A stretch of 64,000 nt of DNA, from assembly GCA_958295905.1 (NCBI GenBank), contig OY282382.1, positions 4,198,910 to 4,262,909 of the forward strand, written 5' to 3'. This DNA is from an uncultured Vicinamibacterales bacterium. Lineage in GTDB: Bacteria; Acidobacteriota; Vicinamibacteria; Vicinamibacterales; UBA8438. Position 1 is the first letter of the stretch. The number at the start of each line of letters is the position of its first letter. Positions 45,729 to 55,463 of the stretch are shown here, one piece after another. The notes under the pieces are model-generated. The model searched no databases. It was not told the DNA's origin and saw nothing but the letters and a program-made list of their open reading frames with translations. Both the position numbers and the translations under genes were made by a program.

Positions 45729-48155
45729 CTAGACGTGGGCCATCAACCGGTCGTGACCGGTCGGCGCCTGCTCGAGCCGGGTCAGAATCATGTCCCGCGT
45801 CACCGGCGACCGGAAGAGGTCGCCGTGCCGGCCCAGCGCGTCGGCGACGGCGTTGACGACGGCGCCCGAGCCGGCGCCCTGCGCGGCCTCGCCGATGCCC
45901 TTGGCGCCCAGCGGGTTGAACGGGTCTGGCAGGTCGGCCGCGCCCCACTGCATCGGCTGCTCGTGGGGCACGTCGAGGATGCCCGGCGGGCGGTTCTGGT
46001 AAAACCGCTTCGCCACCAGCAGTCCCCAGCGCCGGTCGTACACCCACTTCTGGCTGAGGGCGACAGAGAACCCCTGGATCGCCCCCCCGAAAACCTGGGC
46101 CGCGAAGGTCCGGGGGTGGATGATGGTGCCGGCGTCGCACCCCGCTGCGTAGTCGACGAGCCGGATGCCGCCGGTCTCCACGTCCACCTCGACCTCGGCG
46201 AACCCCGCGACGAACGACATCCGCCGGCCGCCCTCCTCGAAGTTGTCGCGGGCGACCCCCATCAGGCCCTGCCCGGCGAGCGCGGTCGCCGCGGCCGCCG
46301 TCATCCCGTTGATGTCCTCGGGCAGCTCGTGGCCGTCGTAGCGGCCGCCGATGTCGATGGCGCGCTGCGCCACCCGCGCGAAGCTCATGCCCACCGAGCG
46401 GTTGCCGATGCGGAACACGCGCTCGCCGCCGATGGTGTAGTCGTCGGGCACGCCCCCGAGGTCGCGGGCCGCGATCTCGCGCACCTTCCGCCGCGCATCG
46501 AGCGCCGCCGCCCAGTTGGCGCGGGTGTGCGCGTGGGCCGTCGAGCTGCCCGCCTGCAGAGAGCTCCACGGCAGGTGCCGGCTGGTGTCGCCCCACGCGA
46601 CGTCGCACTTTTCCCAGGGCATGTCCATGCCCTCGGCGGCGGCCCGCATCATGTCGAAGGTCGACCCCGTGCCCAGATTGCCGACGCCCGACTGGATGGA
46701 CATGCGCCCGTCGGGCCGGATGACGAACAGCCCGTCGACGCCGGAGGCGCCGGCCGCGAAGGTGCTCAACGCCACCCCCACTCCCGTCACCTTGGGCCCG
46801 TTGCGCCGCCCGCTGCGCTGCACCCGCCCGCGCCAGTTGAAGAGCTCCGCGCCCCTGTCGATGGCCTCCCGCGCGAACGCGCTCGACGCGTGCCCCTGCT
46901 CGCCGTTCACGCCCGGCGCGCCGAACCTCGCCTGCCCTTCGGGCGCGTTGACCTTCAGCACTTCGACCTGGTCGAGGCCCAACTGCTTCGCCGCCTTCTG
47001 GATGATCGGCGACAGCATCGTCATCGACTGCTCGCCGCCGGGGGCGCGCTGGGCGGCGCGCGGCGGGGTGTTGGTGTAGACGCCGGTGCCGCGGATGCGC
47101 ATCGCCACCGGCTGATAGGCGAGCGAGCCCATGACCCCGAGGTTCATGTGATCGCCGGACCGCCCGTAGGGGCCGCCGTCGCCGATGGAGTGGATGTCGA
47201 GCGCGGTAATCCGTCCGTCCCGCCGCATGCCCAGCCGGATACGCGCCTGGATGCCGGGGCGGGCCTTGCCGAACGAGGTCTCGTCGCGCCGGGTCACCCG
47301 CATCATGACCGGCTTGCCGATTTTCTTCGACAGCAGGATCGGAATCTGCGCCTGCACGTAGCCGGCCGCCTTGCTGCCGAAGCCGCCGCCGGTGAACTCG
47401 TTGATGAGCACCACGTTCGAGGGCTCGACGCCGGCCCAGCGCGCCATCGGCCCGACGCTCCGGTTGGTGCTCTGCACCGACGGATACACGTAGAGCTTCT
47501 GGCCCTCCCAGTAGGCCATGGTGGTGCGGCTCTCGAGCGGCTGGTGCGAGAGCGACTGATGATACGAGTGCTCCTCGACGACGACGTCCGCGGCCGCGAA
47601 GCCCGCCTCGAGGTCGCCGTACGACCACTCGTCGGTCGCCTCCGCGCCCATCGGGATCTCGCCCGGCCCGAGCCCCGCGAGGTCCGCCTCGGTCCACTTG
47701 ACCTCGCTCAACTCGCGCCCCTTGGTCGTGTTGCCCTCGGTACGGGCGTTCGGTCCCCCGGGGCGGAGGCTGTCGAGCGGATCGAGGACGAACGGCAGCG
47801 GGTCGAGGTCGATGTCGATGAGCTCGACGGCGCGGGCGGCGGTCTCCTCGTCGACCGCGGCCACCGCGAGAATCGGCTCGCCCTCGTAGCGCGGCTCGTT
47901 GGTCAGGGCCGCCTCGTTGGGCGCGTCGATCTCCGGCAGGTCGTCCGCGGTCAGAATGCCCTCGACGCCCGGCAGCGCCTCGGCCGCGCCGATGTCGATG
48001 GACACCACCCGGGCGTGCGGCATCGGACTCACCAGGAGCTTGCAGAAGACCATGCCCTCGGCGCGATGGTCCTCGGCGTAGCGCGAACGTCCGGTGACCT
48101 TCGCGAACAGATCCGGCGTCTGATAGTTCTTTCCGAGCAGTTTGTACTCAGCCAC
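45729..48155 (-). CDS. Molybdenum hydroxylase large subunit (xanthine dehydrogenase / aldehyde oxidase family)
   Basis: The 808-residue protein has an N-terminal a/b-hammerhead domain (about residues 1-130). The molybdopterin-binding domain contains LINEFTGGGFGSKAAGYVQA and the catalytic Glu in LGAKGIGEAAQGAGSGA near 755. The carbon monoxide dehydrogenase active-site loop is not seen, so hydroxylation of an aldehyde or heterocycle is more likely. The GTG start at 48155 has GGGAGGG upstream. The FAD and iron-sulfur subunits normally encoded alongside are absent from the window. It is transcribed divergently from the MBL gene. Confidence 0.9.
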   Translation of the reverse strand: MAEYKLLGKNYQTPDLFAKVTGRSRYAEDHRAEGMVFCKLLVSPMPHARVVSIDIGAAEALPGVEGILTADDLPEIDAPNEAALTNEPRYEGEPILAVAAVDEETAARAVELIDIDLDPLPFVLDPLDSLRPGGPNARTEGNTTKGRELSEVKWTEADLAGLGPGEIPMGAEATDEWSYGDLEAGFAAADVVVEEHSYHQSLSHQPLESRTTMAYWEGQKLYVYPSVQSTNRSVGPMARWAGVEPSNVVLINEFTGGGFGSKAAGYVQAQIPILLSKKIGKPVMMRVTRRDETSFGKARPGIQARIRLGMRRDGRITALDIHSIGDGGPYGRSGDHMNLGVMGSLAYQPVAMRIRGTGVYTNTPPRAAQRAPGGEQSMTMLSPIIQKAAKQLGLDQVEVLKVNAPEGQARFGAPGVNGEQGHASSAFAREAIDRGAELFNWRGRVQRSGRRNGPKVTGVGVALSTFAAGASGVDGLFVIRPDGRMSIQSGVGNLGTGSTFDMMRAAAEGMDMPWEKCDVAWGDTSRHLPWSSLQAGSSTAHAHTRANWAAALDARRKVREIAARDLGGVPDDYTIGGERVFRIGNRSVGMSFARVAQRAIDIGGRYDGHELPEDINGMTAAAATALAGQGLMGVARDNFEEGGRRMSFVAGFAEVEVDVETGGIRLVDYAAGCDAGTIIHPRTFAAQVFGGAIQGFSVALSQKWVYDRRWGLLVAKRFYQNRPPGILDVPHEQPMQWGAADLPDPFNPLGAKGIGEAAQGAGSGAVVNAVADALGRHGDLFRSPVTRDMILTRLEQAPTGHDRLMAHV

Positions 48156-48288
48156 TTCAGGCCCTCCCGGGTCAATCGCCGCCGCCCGTCCGGGCGACCC
48201 CCGGATTCTACCACCACGGACGGTCCCGACGTTCCCCCCGCCTACCCGCTCCGGCGAACGAGACGGGATTCCGGAGGCGGGGACGATC

Positions 48289-48318
48289 TTGTCCCTGCCC
48301 GCAGTCTCCGACTATCAT
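48289..48318 (+). promoter_or_regulatory. Putative promoter for the MBL-fold gene
   Basis: TTGTCC (48289-48294) and TATCAT (48313-48318) are 18 bases apart, 38 bases before the ATG. The -10 is a 5/6 match, the -35 4/6. Confidence 0.45.
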
Positions 48319-48355
48319 CGTTTCCATGACTCACTCACGCCGTCAGGAGGCATTC

Positions 48356-49852
48356 ATGCGAAGAACGCTCCCGCTGATCGCCGCTCTCGCGGCCCTGCCG
48401 GCGGCACTGGCCGCGGCCCAGGACATCGAGAGCGTGCTGCTGGCCGCGGGCGAGGCCATGGGCAATCCGAGCTCCATCGAGTACTCCGGCACCGGCTGGG
48501 TCGCGAACGTCGGCCAGAGCCACACCCCCGCCGACGACTGGCCCCGCTTCGAGGTGACCGCCTACTCACGCACCATCGACTACGACGCCAAGTCGTCGAA
48601 GGAGATCCATACCCGCCGCCAGGGCGATTATCCGGCCCTCGGCGGGGGCGCGCCGCTCCTGGGAGAGCAGGAACGGATCCTCCTCACGAGCGGCGGGCAT
48701 GCGTGGACGATGCGCGGATCCGACGCGGTGCCCCAGCCGGCCGCGGCGACGGTCCGGCAGCTCGACATCTGGATGTCACCGCACGGGTTCCTGAGAGCGG
48801 CGGCCGACGCCGACGACGCCACCGCCGTGACCCTGATGCTGGAGGGACGCGAGCTGACCATCGTGTCGTTCACGGCGATGGGCCACCGGCTGAACGGCAC
48901 CATCAACGAGGACAACCTCGTCGAACGAACCCTGACGTGGGTCGCGAACCCCGTGTTCGGCGACATGATCTACGACCACCGCTACACCGGCTACCAGGAT
49001 TTCGGCGGCGTGATGTTCCCCACCGTGATCCACTCGCACCAGGGCGACCCGCGGATCAACCCCGGCCACAACTCGATGGAGATCACGGTGACGGCGGCGG
49101 CGGCCGACGTGGAGACCGCGCCGCCGGCGGCGCCCGACAACGTGCGGGACGCGACCGCCCCCCCCGTCGTCGTCCGCTCCACGCAGATGGCCTCCGGCGT
49201 CTGGCGCATCTACGGCGGCAGCCACCACAGCGTCGCCGTCGAGTTCGCCGACTTCGTCGCCGTCGTCGAGGCGCCGCAGAACGAGGCGCGATCGCTTGCG
49301 GTCATCGCCGAGATCCGCCGCCGGGTCCCGGACAAGCCGATCCGCTACGTCATCAACACCCATCATCACGCCGACCACGCCGGCGGCCTGCGCACCTACG
49401 TCGCCCAGAGCGCGACCGTCATCACCCACGAGGCCAACCACGCGTTCTACGACGACGTGTTCTTCCACCCCGGCACCCGCGCCCTGGAGCCGGACCTCCT
49501 GTCCGGGCGCATGCCGTGGTTCGCCCCCAACCGCATCCCCGCCTACGAGCTGGTGGGCGACGACGGGCACACGCTGACCGACGGCGAGCGGGTCATGAAC
49601 ATCCACCCCGTCCTGCGCCTGGGGCACGCCGGCACGATGCTCATCGCGCACCTGCCGGCGGAGCGGATCCTCATCAACGCGGACCTCTACTCGCCGCCAG
49701 CGCCGGGGTCCGACCCGCCGCCGGTCACGGCCGGCATGCGGAGCCTCGCCCAGAACATCGAGCAGCTCGACCTCGACGTCGCGCGGCACGTCGGCATCCA
49801 CGGCCTCGTCGGCTCGCACGTGGACTTCATGCGGCTGATCAACGGCGAGTAG
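48356..49852 (+). CDS. Secreted MBL-fold metallo-hydrolase
   Basis: The 498-residue protein has a signal peptide (residues about 1-21), a beta-rich N-terminal domain (about 25-260) and a C-terminal metallo-beta-lactamase fold. The zinc motif HHHADHAGG is near 343-351, and a further His sits in RLGHAG. The ATG at 48356 has AGGAGG five bases upstream. The N-terminal domain is unlike classical beta-lactamases, so lactonase, hydrolase or other activity is possible. A hairpin terminator follows at 49865. Confidence 0.88.
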   Translation: MRRTLPLIAALAALPAALAAAQDIESVLLAAGEAMGNPSSIEYSGTGWVANVGQSHTPADDWPRFEVTAYSRTIDYDAKSSKEIHTRRQGDYPALGGGAPLLGEQERILLTSGGHAWTMRGSDAVPQPAAATVRQLDIWMSPHGFLRAAADADDATAVTLMLEGRELTIVSFTAMGHRLNGTINEDNLVERTLTWVANPVFGDMIYDHRYTGYQDFGGVMFPTVIHSHQGDPRINPGHNSMEITVTAAAADVETAPPAAPDNVRDATAPPVVVRSTQMASGVWRIYGGSHHSVAVEFADFVAVVEAPQNEARSLAVIAEIRRRVPDKPIRYVINTHHHADHAGGLRTYVAQSATVITHEANHAFYDDVFFHPGTRALEPDLLSGRMPWFAPNRIPAYELVGDDGHTLTDGERVMNIHPVLRLGHAGTMLIAHLPAERILINADLYSPPAPGSDPPPVTAGMRSLAQNIEQLDLDVARHVGIHGLVGSHVDFMRLINGE

Positions 49853-49864
49853 CGCTCCGGACGA

Positions 49865-49896
49865 ACGGCCTCGGAGCGACCCGTCTCCGAGGCCGT
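49865..49896. terminator. Bidirectional hairpin terminator
   Basis: ACGGCCTCGGAG (49865-49876) pairs with CTCCGAGGCCGT (49885-49896) around an 8-base loop, between convergent genes. Confidence 0.65.
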
Positions 49897-49986
49897 CGGG
49901 CGGGCGGAACCCCGACCCAAGGAGCCGATGTCGAGATGGGGCAGCGTCCAGCCCGCTCCGGGCGCTTCGGCCGGCGCGGAAAGCCC

Positions 49987-51957
49987 TCACGGCAGTGCGA
50001 AGGCGATCAGCTCCCCGTGATACGTGCCGCCGCCCACGGCCACGACGAGATACTGCCGGCCGTCGAGCAGGTAGGTCATGGGCGAGCCGGTCTGGGCGGC
50101 GGGCAGATAGACCGCCCCCCGCTCCTCCCCCGTCGCCTTGTCGTAGGCGCGCAGCATGGCGCCGCGCGCGCCGGACGGGGTGGTGAACGTTCCGCCCTCG
50201 CCGCTGATGACGAGGGTCTTCGTGGTCAGGGTCCCGATGCCTCCGGAACTGCCGCCGGCGCCGCCGGTGCGGCCTGTGCGCGGAATGTCGAGGCCCCGCA
50301 GCGCGGGATGGTTGCGCACGAAGTCGGGGGTCTCGCCGTGCGCAATCTGCCACGCGATCTCCCCCTCGTTCAGGTCGATGGCGGTGATGCGGCCCCACGG
50401 CGGCTTCATCATCGGCAGTCCCCGCACCGTGGGCGGCCGCAGGCGGCCGTTGACGTAGTCCATGTCCGACCGCGCGGGGTCGTTGACCAGCCCGATGGCC
50501 CGGTTCAGGGTGTGGGAGTACAGGTACAGCAGGCCGGTGTCGGGGTCGAACGAGCCGCCGGGCCAGTTGGCGCCGTTCGGCACGAACAGGGTCGCGAGCA
50601 GGCCGTCCTGCCCGCGCACGATCGGCGGCGTGAAGACCGGTCCCGTCCGGTAGCGCGACGCGATCGCGAGCGCCTCGGCGCGCAGCTCGGGGGTGAAGTC
50701 GATCAGCTCGTCAAGGGTGAACCCCTGCCGCTCGAACGGCGGGGGCTTCGTGGGAAACGGCTGGGTCGGCGCGTACCACTCGCCGGGCACCGACCCCGCC
50801 GGCACCGGCCGCTCCTCGATCGGCCACACCGGCTCGCCGGTGACGCGGTCGAACACGTACACCCACCCCTGCTTGGTCGGCTGCGCCACCGCCTTGATCC
50901 CGCGGCCGTCGACGGTGATGTCGACGAGGATCGGCGGACACGGCACGTCGTAGTCCCAGATGGGATGGTGCACGAACTGGAAGTGCCACAGCCGCTCGCC
51001 GGTCTCGAGACTCACCGCAACGAGACTCTCGCCGAACAGGTTGTCGCCCGGCCGATGCCCGCCATAGTAGTCGCCGGTGGGAATCTCGATCGGGAGGTAG
51101 GCGATGCCGAGCTCCTCGTCGACGGTGAGGTTGGTCCAGATCCCGGTGTTGCCGGTATAGACGGCGGAGTCGTTCAGCCAAGTCCCGCGCCCGAACTGGC
51201 CGGGGCGCGGAATGGTGTGGAAGATCCACCGGCGCCCGCCGGTGCGGACGTCGTACCCGCGGATGTAGCCCTTGACGTTCTCGCGGCTCGGGGGCGACCC
51301 GCCGGAGCGGTGCGACGCCCCGACGATCACCACGTCGCGCGCGACGACGGGGGCGCTGTTCCACCCGATCTCGCCGGTCAGGGGGTCGATGGGCTGGTCG
51401 TTGCCGCGCTTGAGGTCGACGATGCCGTCGACGCCGAAGTCGGGCAATCGACGCCCGGTCCGGGCGTCGAGCCCCACGAGCTGGTAGCCGATGGTGACGG
51501 TGTAGATGCGCTCGTCGCCTCCGCCGTCGGTCCAGTAGGCGACGCCGCGCCCGGACAGGCGGCGGATGGCGTTCGTCCCCCGCCGGCCCTCGTCGAGCCG
51601 GTGGATCCACAGCAGTTCGCCGGTGGCCGCGTCGAGGGCCACGACGTTGCGGCGGCTGCCGGCGGTGGCGTAGAGCACGCCGTCGACCATCAGCGGCGTG
51701 GCCTGGTAGTTGAAGTCGGGAAACGGCCCGAGATTGGTGGTCCTGAACCGCCACTGCACCTCGAGGTCGTCGAAGTTCTCGGCCGTGATCTGGTCCAGCG
51801 GCGCGTACCGGGTGCTGCCCAGGTCGCCCCCGTAGGTCCGCCATTCGCCGCCGGCGGCCCCGAACTGCGCCACGCCCGGCGCCGCCCCGGCGAGAAGGAG
51901 CGCCGCCACCGCCGCCGCACGCACACCCGTTCCGCGCACATCCACGTGTCGTGACAT
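49987..51957 (-). CDS. PQQ-dependent glucose dehydrogenase-like quinoprotein
   Basis: The 656-residue secreted propeller has a signal peptide (about 1-30, ending PGVAQ), the W-motif blades and the membrane-GDH-like core WRTYGGDLGSTRYAPLDQI. The catalytic Asp335 lies in HHPIWDYDVP. The domain GLPMMKPPWGRITAIDLNEGEIAWQIAHG near 545-580 is typical of this subfamily. Unlike E. coli Gcd it has no multi-helix membrane domain. The ATG at 51957 follows GGGAGACG. DYD is usual for this branch, so it says little about lanthanide use. Confidence 0.9.
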   Translation of the reverse strand: MSRHVDVRGTGVRAAAVAALLLAGAAPGVAQFGAAGGEWRTYGGDLGSTRYAPLDQITAENFDDLEVQWRFRTTNLGPFPDFNYQATPLMVDGVLYATAGSRRNVVALDAATGELLWIHRLDEGRRGTNAIRRLSGRGVAYWTDGGGDERIYTVTIGYQLVGLDARTGRRLPDFGVDGIVDLKRGNDQPIDPLTGEIGWNSAPVVARDVVIVGASHRSGGSPPSRENVKGYIRGYDVRTGGRRWIFHTIPRPGQFGRGTWLNDSAVYTGNTGIWTNLTVDEELGIAYLPIEIPTGDYYGGHRPGDNLFGESLVAVSLETGERLWHFQFVHHPIWDYDVPCPPILVDITVDGRGIKAVAQPTKQGWVYVFDRVTGEPVWPIEERPVPAGSVPGEWYAPTQPFPTKPPPFERQGFTLDELIDFTPELRAEALAIASRYRTGPVFTPPIVRGQDGLLATLFVPNGANWPGGSFDPDTGLLYLYSHTLNRAIGLVNDPARSDMDYVNGRLRPPTVRGLPMMKPPWGRITAIDLNEGEIAWQIAHGETPDFVRNHPALRGLDIPRTGRTGGAGGSSGGIGTLTTKTLVISGEGGTFTTPSGARGAMLRAYDKATGEERGAVYLPAAQTGSPMTYLLDGRQYLVVAVGGGTYHGELIAFALP

Positions 51958-52130
51958 CGTCCGTCTCCCGCGCGGCCGCCCCGTCCGCGGTGTCGCCCGG
52001 CGGCCGCGATTCATCGGTTCCTGCCGCTGAGGCTCCGGCCGGCCTGCGCCGGCAGGGTTGTGGCCCTTGGGTCGGGGAGGCCTCCAGTCGATCTCCGGGA
52101 CTTCGAACCGAGGCGTGGCAGAGCCGGCGG

Positions 52131-52520
52131 CTATTCCGCGGGCGGCTCCGGCGTTGGCAGGACGACACGCTCGATGATGAGCAGTCTCTGGTCGACCTTG
52201 CCGAAGGCGATCTCGACGTTGCGCAGTCGGGTGTCGAAGCCGTTCATGCGGGTGTTCACTTCAGAGCGGAAGTCGCGAAGGTCGGTGCGCAGGTCGTCGA
52301 TGCGGTCGTTGACGTCCTCGATGCGCGTGTTGACGTCGTCGATGCGGTCGTTGACGTCTTCGATGCGGTCGTTCAGCCCGCCGAACTGAGTGAGCAGGAG
52401 ACCGGCCACGGTGAACACGGCCATGACGATGGTCAGCCCCGTGCCGACGATCGTGCCGATGATCCACTTCGTGTCGCTGGTCACATAGACCAGCGTAGCA
52501 CACCGGGAGTTCTGGGCCAT
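52131..52520 (-). CDS. Membrane-anchored coiled-coil protein with tandem heptads
   Basis: The 129-residue protein (ATG 52520; a GTG at 52485 is an alternative) has one membrane helix (IIGTIVGTGLTIVMAVFTVAGLLL). A coiled coil follows, built from a repeating seven-residue unit (NDRIEDV, NDRIDDV, NTRIEDV, NDRIDDL). The underlying DNA shows a 21-base repeat unit, which suggests heptads expand by tandem duplication. The family is not recognised; it resembles small phage-like or bacterial coiled-coil anchors. Confidence 0.65.
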   Translation of the reverse strand: MAQNSRCATLVYVTSDTKWIIGTIVGTGLTIVMAVFTVAGLLLTQFGGLNDRIEDVNDRIDDVNTRIEDVNDRIDDLRTDLRDFRSEVNTRMNGFDTRLRNVEIAFGKVDQRLLIIERVVLPTPEPPAE

Positions 52521-52682
52521 CGCGGCCGGGGCGGGCATCGCGGGGCTCTGTCTACCGCCTTTGATGTTCGCCTCAGCCGCGTAGTGGACCGGCTTCACCA
52601 GGACGTGCCGGCGCTCCGGGAACGGATTCCGCACCTGCGGTCGCCGCCGGCGCCGCCGTGACACGCCACGTGCAGATCTCGG

Positions 52683-55463
52683 TTACGGGACGGGAGCTGC
52701 GCCACGCAACTCGATCAGGCTGACGGCAACACCGAGCTCGCGCGTATCGCGCGTCGAGGGAACGTGCGTATCGCTCTGCAGCGCGATCTCGAGTTCGGGG
52801 GGGACGAGCGGGCAGTCGCCCAGACCAAAGGTAGCGCTCCAGCGCCCTTGGATGGTCTGATCGAAGAGGATGCAACCCTCTACCGTGATGCGGAGCCGCT
52901 TGGGCGGGCCTGTCATCAGCACCTCGATGACGAGTTCCACCGGTGGCGAGCGAGAATCGAGCGGCACCAGCAGACGCGCGTCTCCGCCGGTCCAGCGGAA
53001 CGAGCGGAGATCCGTCCACTCGGTGCCGCCAAAGCCGGACGCCTGGGCCCCCAACACCTGAATCTCCGCTTCCCGAACGAGGTTGGGCCACGAACCCGGG
53101 GCGCTGGAACCTGCGGCGGCCGCCAGTTCGACGGACCCGCCGCCGGGCGCCGCGCGGATCTCGAACACTTCCAGCGCGTTCGCGCCCGCGACGAAACGCC
53201 GCGGATCGACGATGGCCTCCCAAGCGTTGCGGCGACCGTGTAACGGAAACCCGTACGGCCGCGTGACGGCGGCAACGACACCGTTGAGCACGATCGCCAG
53301 CGCGGGCGCCGCCGCACCATCCCGCAGATCGGCGACGCTACCCGTGATGTGGGCCGGGACGAAATCGGCCTCCGGGTCCACGTCCCGCAGTAGCGGCAGT
53401 ACGTCAACAACCACCTGAGCGTCCGCCGACCGCGCCGCGCGCAGCGGATCGGCCGCGCGTCCGATCAACTCCCCGTAGGGGCCGTGGAAGGCGCGGATGT
53501 CCAGCGGGTCGCCGGTTGAGAACCACTCGAACTTGCGGGCGGCGCTCTCGACCAAGGTGGCGACAAGGTCGCCCGGCGCTTCCACGCTGCTTCTCGCGCC
53601 GTTGAAGAACAACTTCCTGGACGATCGGCGCCGCAAAAGCGCCGGATCGAGGACGTTCACTCCATCGACGGCCCACGGCAACTCGACACCGAGGCCGGCC
53701 GCCAGCGTCGGGAGCACGTCGACCACCTCGACATCCGCATCGACCACCCTACCCTCGCGCTGCGCCGGCCGTTTGACGAAGAACGGTACGGTCCCGACAT
53801 CCCCGAAAGAAGAGGGTTCGGGCCGCCGGAACGAGTTCCCGGGCCACAGGCTGGCGCCGTGATCAGCGGTCACGACGATCAGGGCGTCGTCGTAGACACC
53901 CACCTCGCGCAGGCGCGCCACCAGCCTGCCGAGCAGGGTGTCCACGTATCCGACCTGCAGCAGGTACCGCTGATAGTTCAGCGCCGCGGCCCACGGATCG
54001 TCGGACCATCTGCCATTCTGAAGACCGACGTTCTGCCGCAGGAACGTATACTGCTGCCCCGTCGGCAGGTAGAGCCAGGGTTCGTGCGGGAGCAACACGT
54101 GCGCGAAATGCAGCGTCGGTTCAGCGGCGGCGCTGATCGACTCGATGAAACCCATGATCGTCGGCCGCCGGTCGTCGACCCGCGCCGCACGCCAGCGGCC
54201 CTGCAACGTCCCGCTCCCCGCGAAGTCGTTCCAGTTCTGATCCACCGGCGGCAATGAACCGGTCAAATCGTCCGGTAACGCCACTGTCAGATACACGATG
54301 GCCAAGTCGCGCAGTACGCTCGCGAGCCAAGCGCCGAACCCATGCTCGGGCGGGCACAACGATTCCGGACAGAGCTCCGACAACGGCTCTTCGACGTGCA
54401 GCCGATACCGGCCGCCCAGCAGCGTGAACAGATTCCCCGGATGGTCGGCGGACACCGGCAGGCGGTCGGGCGACGGATACGTGCCGGTCAAGATGGCGGG
54501 CAGCGCGTACCGCGTCATCTCCCCCACCGCGGTCGCGTTCCGAAACCAAGTGGCGTCGTCGGCCAGCGCCGCAAAATGCGGGAAGGTCCCGCGGTCGATG
54601 TTTCCTTCCCGGTCGAGCAGCGCCGCAAGCTGGAACTGATCGAAAACGACCACCACCACCGGCGGCGTGGCGGCGAACGCTACGCGGTCGAGCGCACGGG
54701 CCTCCTCGGCTGGCGCGAGCAGACGGCCGACGCCGGGGTTGAGCAGAAACACCGTCGGCACGACGACGACTGCGGGGGTCAGAAACGTGGCAAACAACCG
54801 GACGGGCGCGAAACGGCGATACGCATGCGCCACACCTGCACCGGCGGCGGCGGCCAAGACGACAAGAAAGGTGCCGGGCGAGCCGCCGAGCGACTTGAGC
54901 GTCAAGAGCGCCATGACGCCGACGAGACCGCCGATGACCCACACGGCGGCGCGTCGCCGCCAATGCGGACCGGCCGCGAGGCCGACGAGACGGATGGCGA
55001 GGAGGCAACCGGCCGAACCGCCGAGGCAGAGCAGCAGCACCAGCCCCAGAAGATAGCTCGGCCGGGTGTCGTGGGCCACGAAGAACTCGGGGCTGCGCCC
55101 CACCAAGTCAAGAATCGGCTGCGCGACGGCGAGGCTCCAGAGGCCGGCGATGTGAAGCGCTGCGAGACGGGCGTCGGCGACGGACTCCCGCGGCACGGAC
55201 CACGGCCGCCGCGCCGCATGTCGGAGCCCACTCCAAACGCGCCGAGGCAGCGGGCGCGCGCGTACCAGGTAGTGGCGCAGACCACAAATGACGATCAGTC
55301 CGAACAACGCCCGCCCGGGCGTGGACATGGAGAACAGCGTTCCAATCCGAATCCCTCCGAAGACACCCCAAAGGAGTACGGCGGCGGCGAGCAGCAGCGC
55401 GAGGCTGTCGGCGAGGCGCGCCCAGACCGGCAGCGGCGGTTCCGAACAGTTCGAGTTGTTCAT
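52683..55463 (-). CDS. Membrane sulfatase/phosphoethanolamine-transferase-like protein
   Basis: The 926-residue protein has an N-terminal membrane region of several helices (about residues 15-270). A sulfatase/alkaline phosphatase-fold domain follows (about 275-600), with the nucleophile region VVVVVFDQFQLAALL and the metal motif TADHGASLWPGNSF. A C-terminal beta-rich region ends near 926. Fe/Ca sulfatase-type CxPxR is absent, so transfer or hydrolysis of a phosphoglycerol- or phosphoethanolamine-type group is likelier. The ATG at 55463 overlaps the stop of the methyltransferase gene. The N-terminal helices resemble those of the truncated gene at 19728. Confidence 0.85.
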   Translation of the reverse strand: MNNSNCSEPPLPVWARLADSLALLLAAAVLLWGVFGGIRIGTLFSMSTPGRALFGLIVICGLRHYLVRARPLPRRVWSGLRHAARRPWSVPRESVADARLAALHIAGLWSLAVAQPILDLVGRSPEFFVAHDTRPSYLLGLVLLLCLGGSAGCLLAIRLVGLAAGPHWRRRAAVWVIGGLVGVMALLTLKSLGGSPGTFLVVLAAAAGAGVAHAYRRFAPVRLFATFLTPAVVVVPTVFLLNPGVGRLLAPAEEARALDRVAFAATPPVVVVVFDQFQLAALLDREGNIDRGTFPHFAALADDATWFRNATAVGEMTRYALPAILTGTYPSPDRLPVSADHPGNLFTLLGGRYRLHVEEPLSELCPESLCPPEHGFGAWLASVLRDLAIVYLTVALPDDLTGSLPPVDQNWNDFAGSGTLQGRWRAARVDDRRPTIMGFIESISAAAEPTLHFAHVLLPHEPWLYLPTGQQYTFLRQNVGLQNGRWSDDPWAAALNYQRYLLQVGYVDTLLGRLVARLREVGVYDDALIVVTADHGASLWPGNSFRRPEPSSFGDVGTVPFFVKRPAQREGRVVDADVEVVDVLPTLAAGLGVELPWAVDGVNVLDPALLRRRSSRKLFFNGARSSVEAPGDLVATLVESAARKFEWFSTGDPLDIRAFHGPYGELIGRAADPLRAARSADAQVVVDVLPLLRDVDPEADFVPAHITGSVADLRDGAAAPALAIVLNGVVAAVTRPYGFPLHGRRNAWEAIVDPRRFVAGANALEVFEIRAAPGGGSVELAAAAGSSAPGSWPNLVREAEIQVLGAQASGFGGTEWTDLRSFRWTGGDARLLVPLDSRSPPVELVIEVLMTGPPKRLRITVEGCILFDQTIQGRWSATFGLGDCPLVPPELEIALQSDTHVPSTRDTRELGVAVSLIELRGAAPVP

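Noticed and set aside
48142-51954. A 1270-codon plus-strand frame covering the MBL gene and the opposite of the PQQ gene
   Set aside because: It crosses a clear promoter, a terminator hairpin and two well-supported genes, so it is an antisense and out-of-frame artefact.
49987-51957. Lanthanide dependence inferred from the DYD motif of the second PQQ enzyme
   Set aside because: In glucose-dehydrogenase-type quinoproteins a D-x-D at this site is usual with Ca or Mg, so it is not diagnostic.
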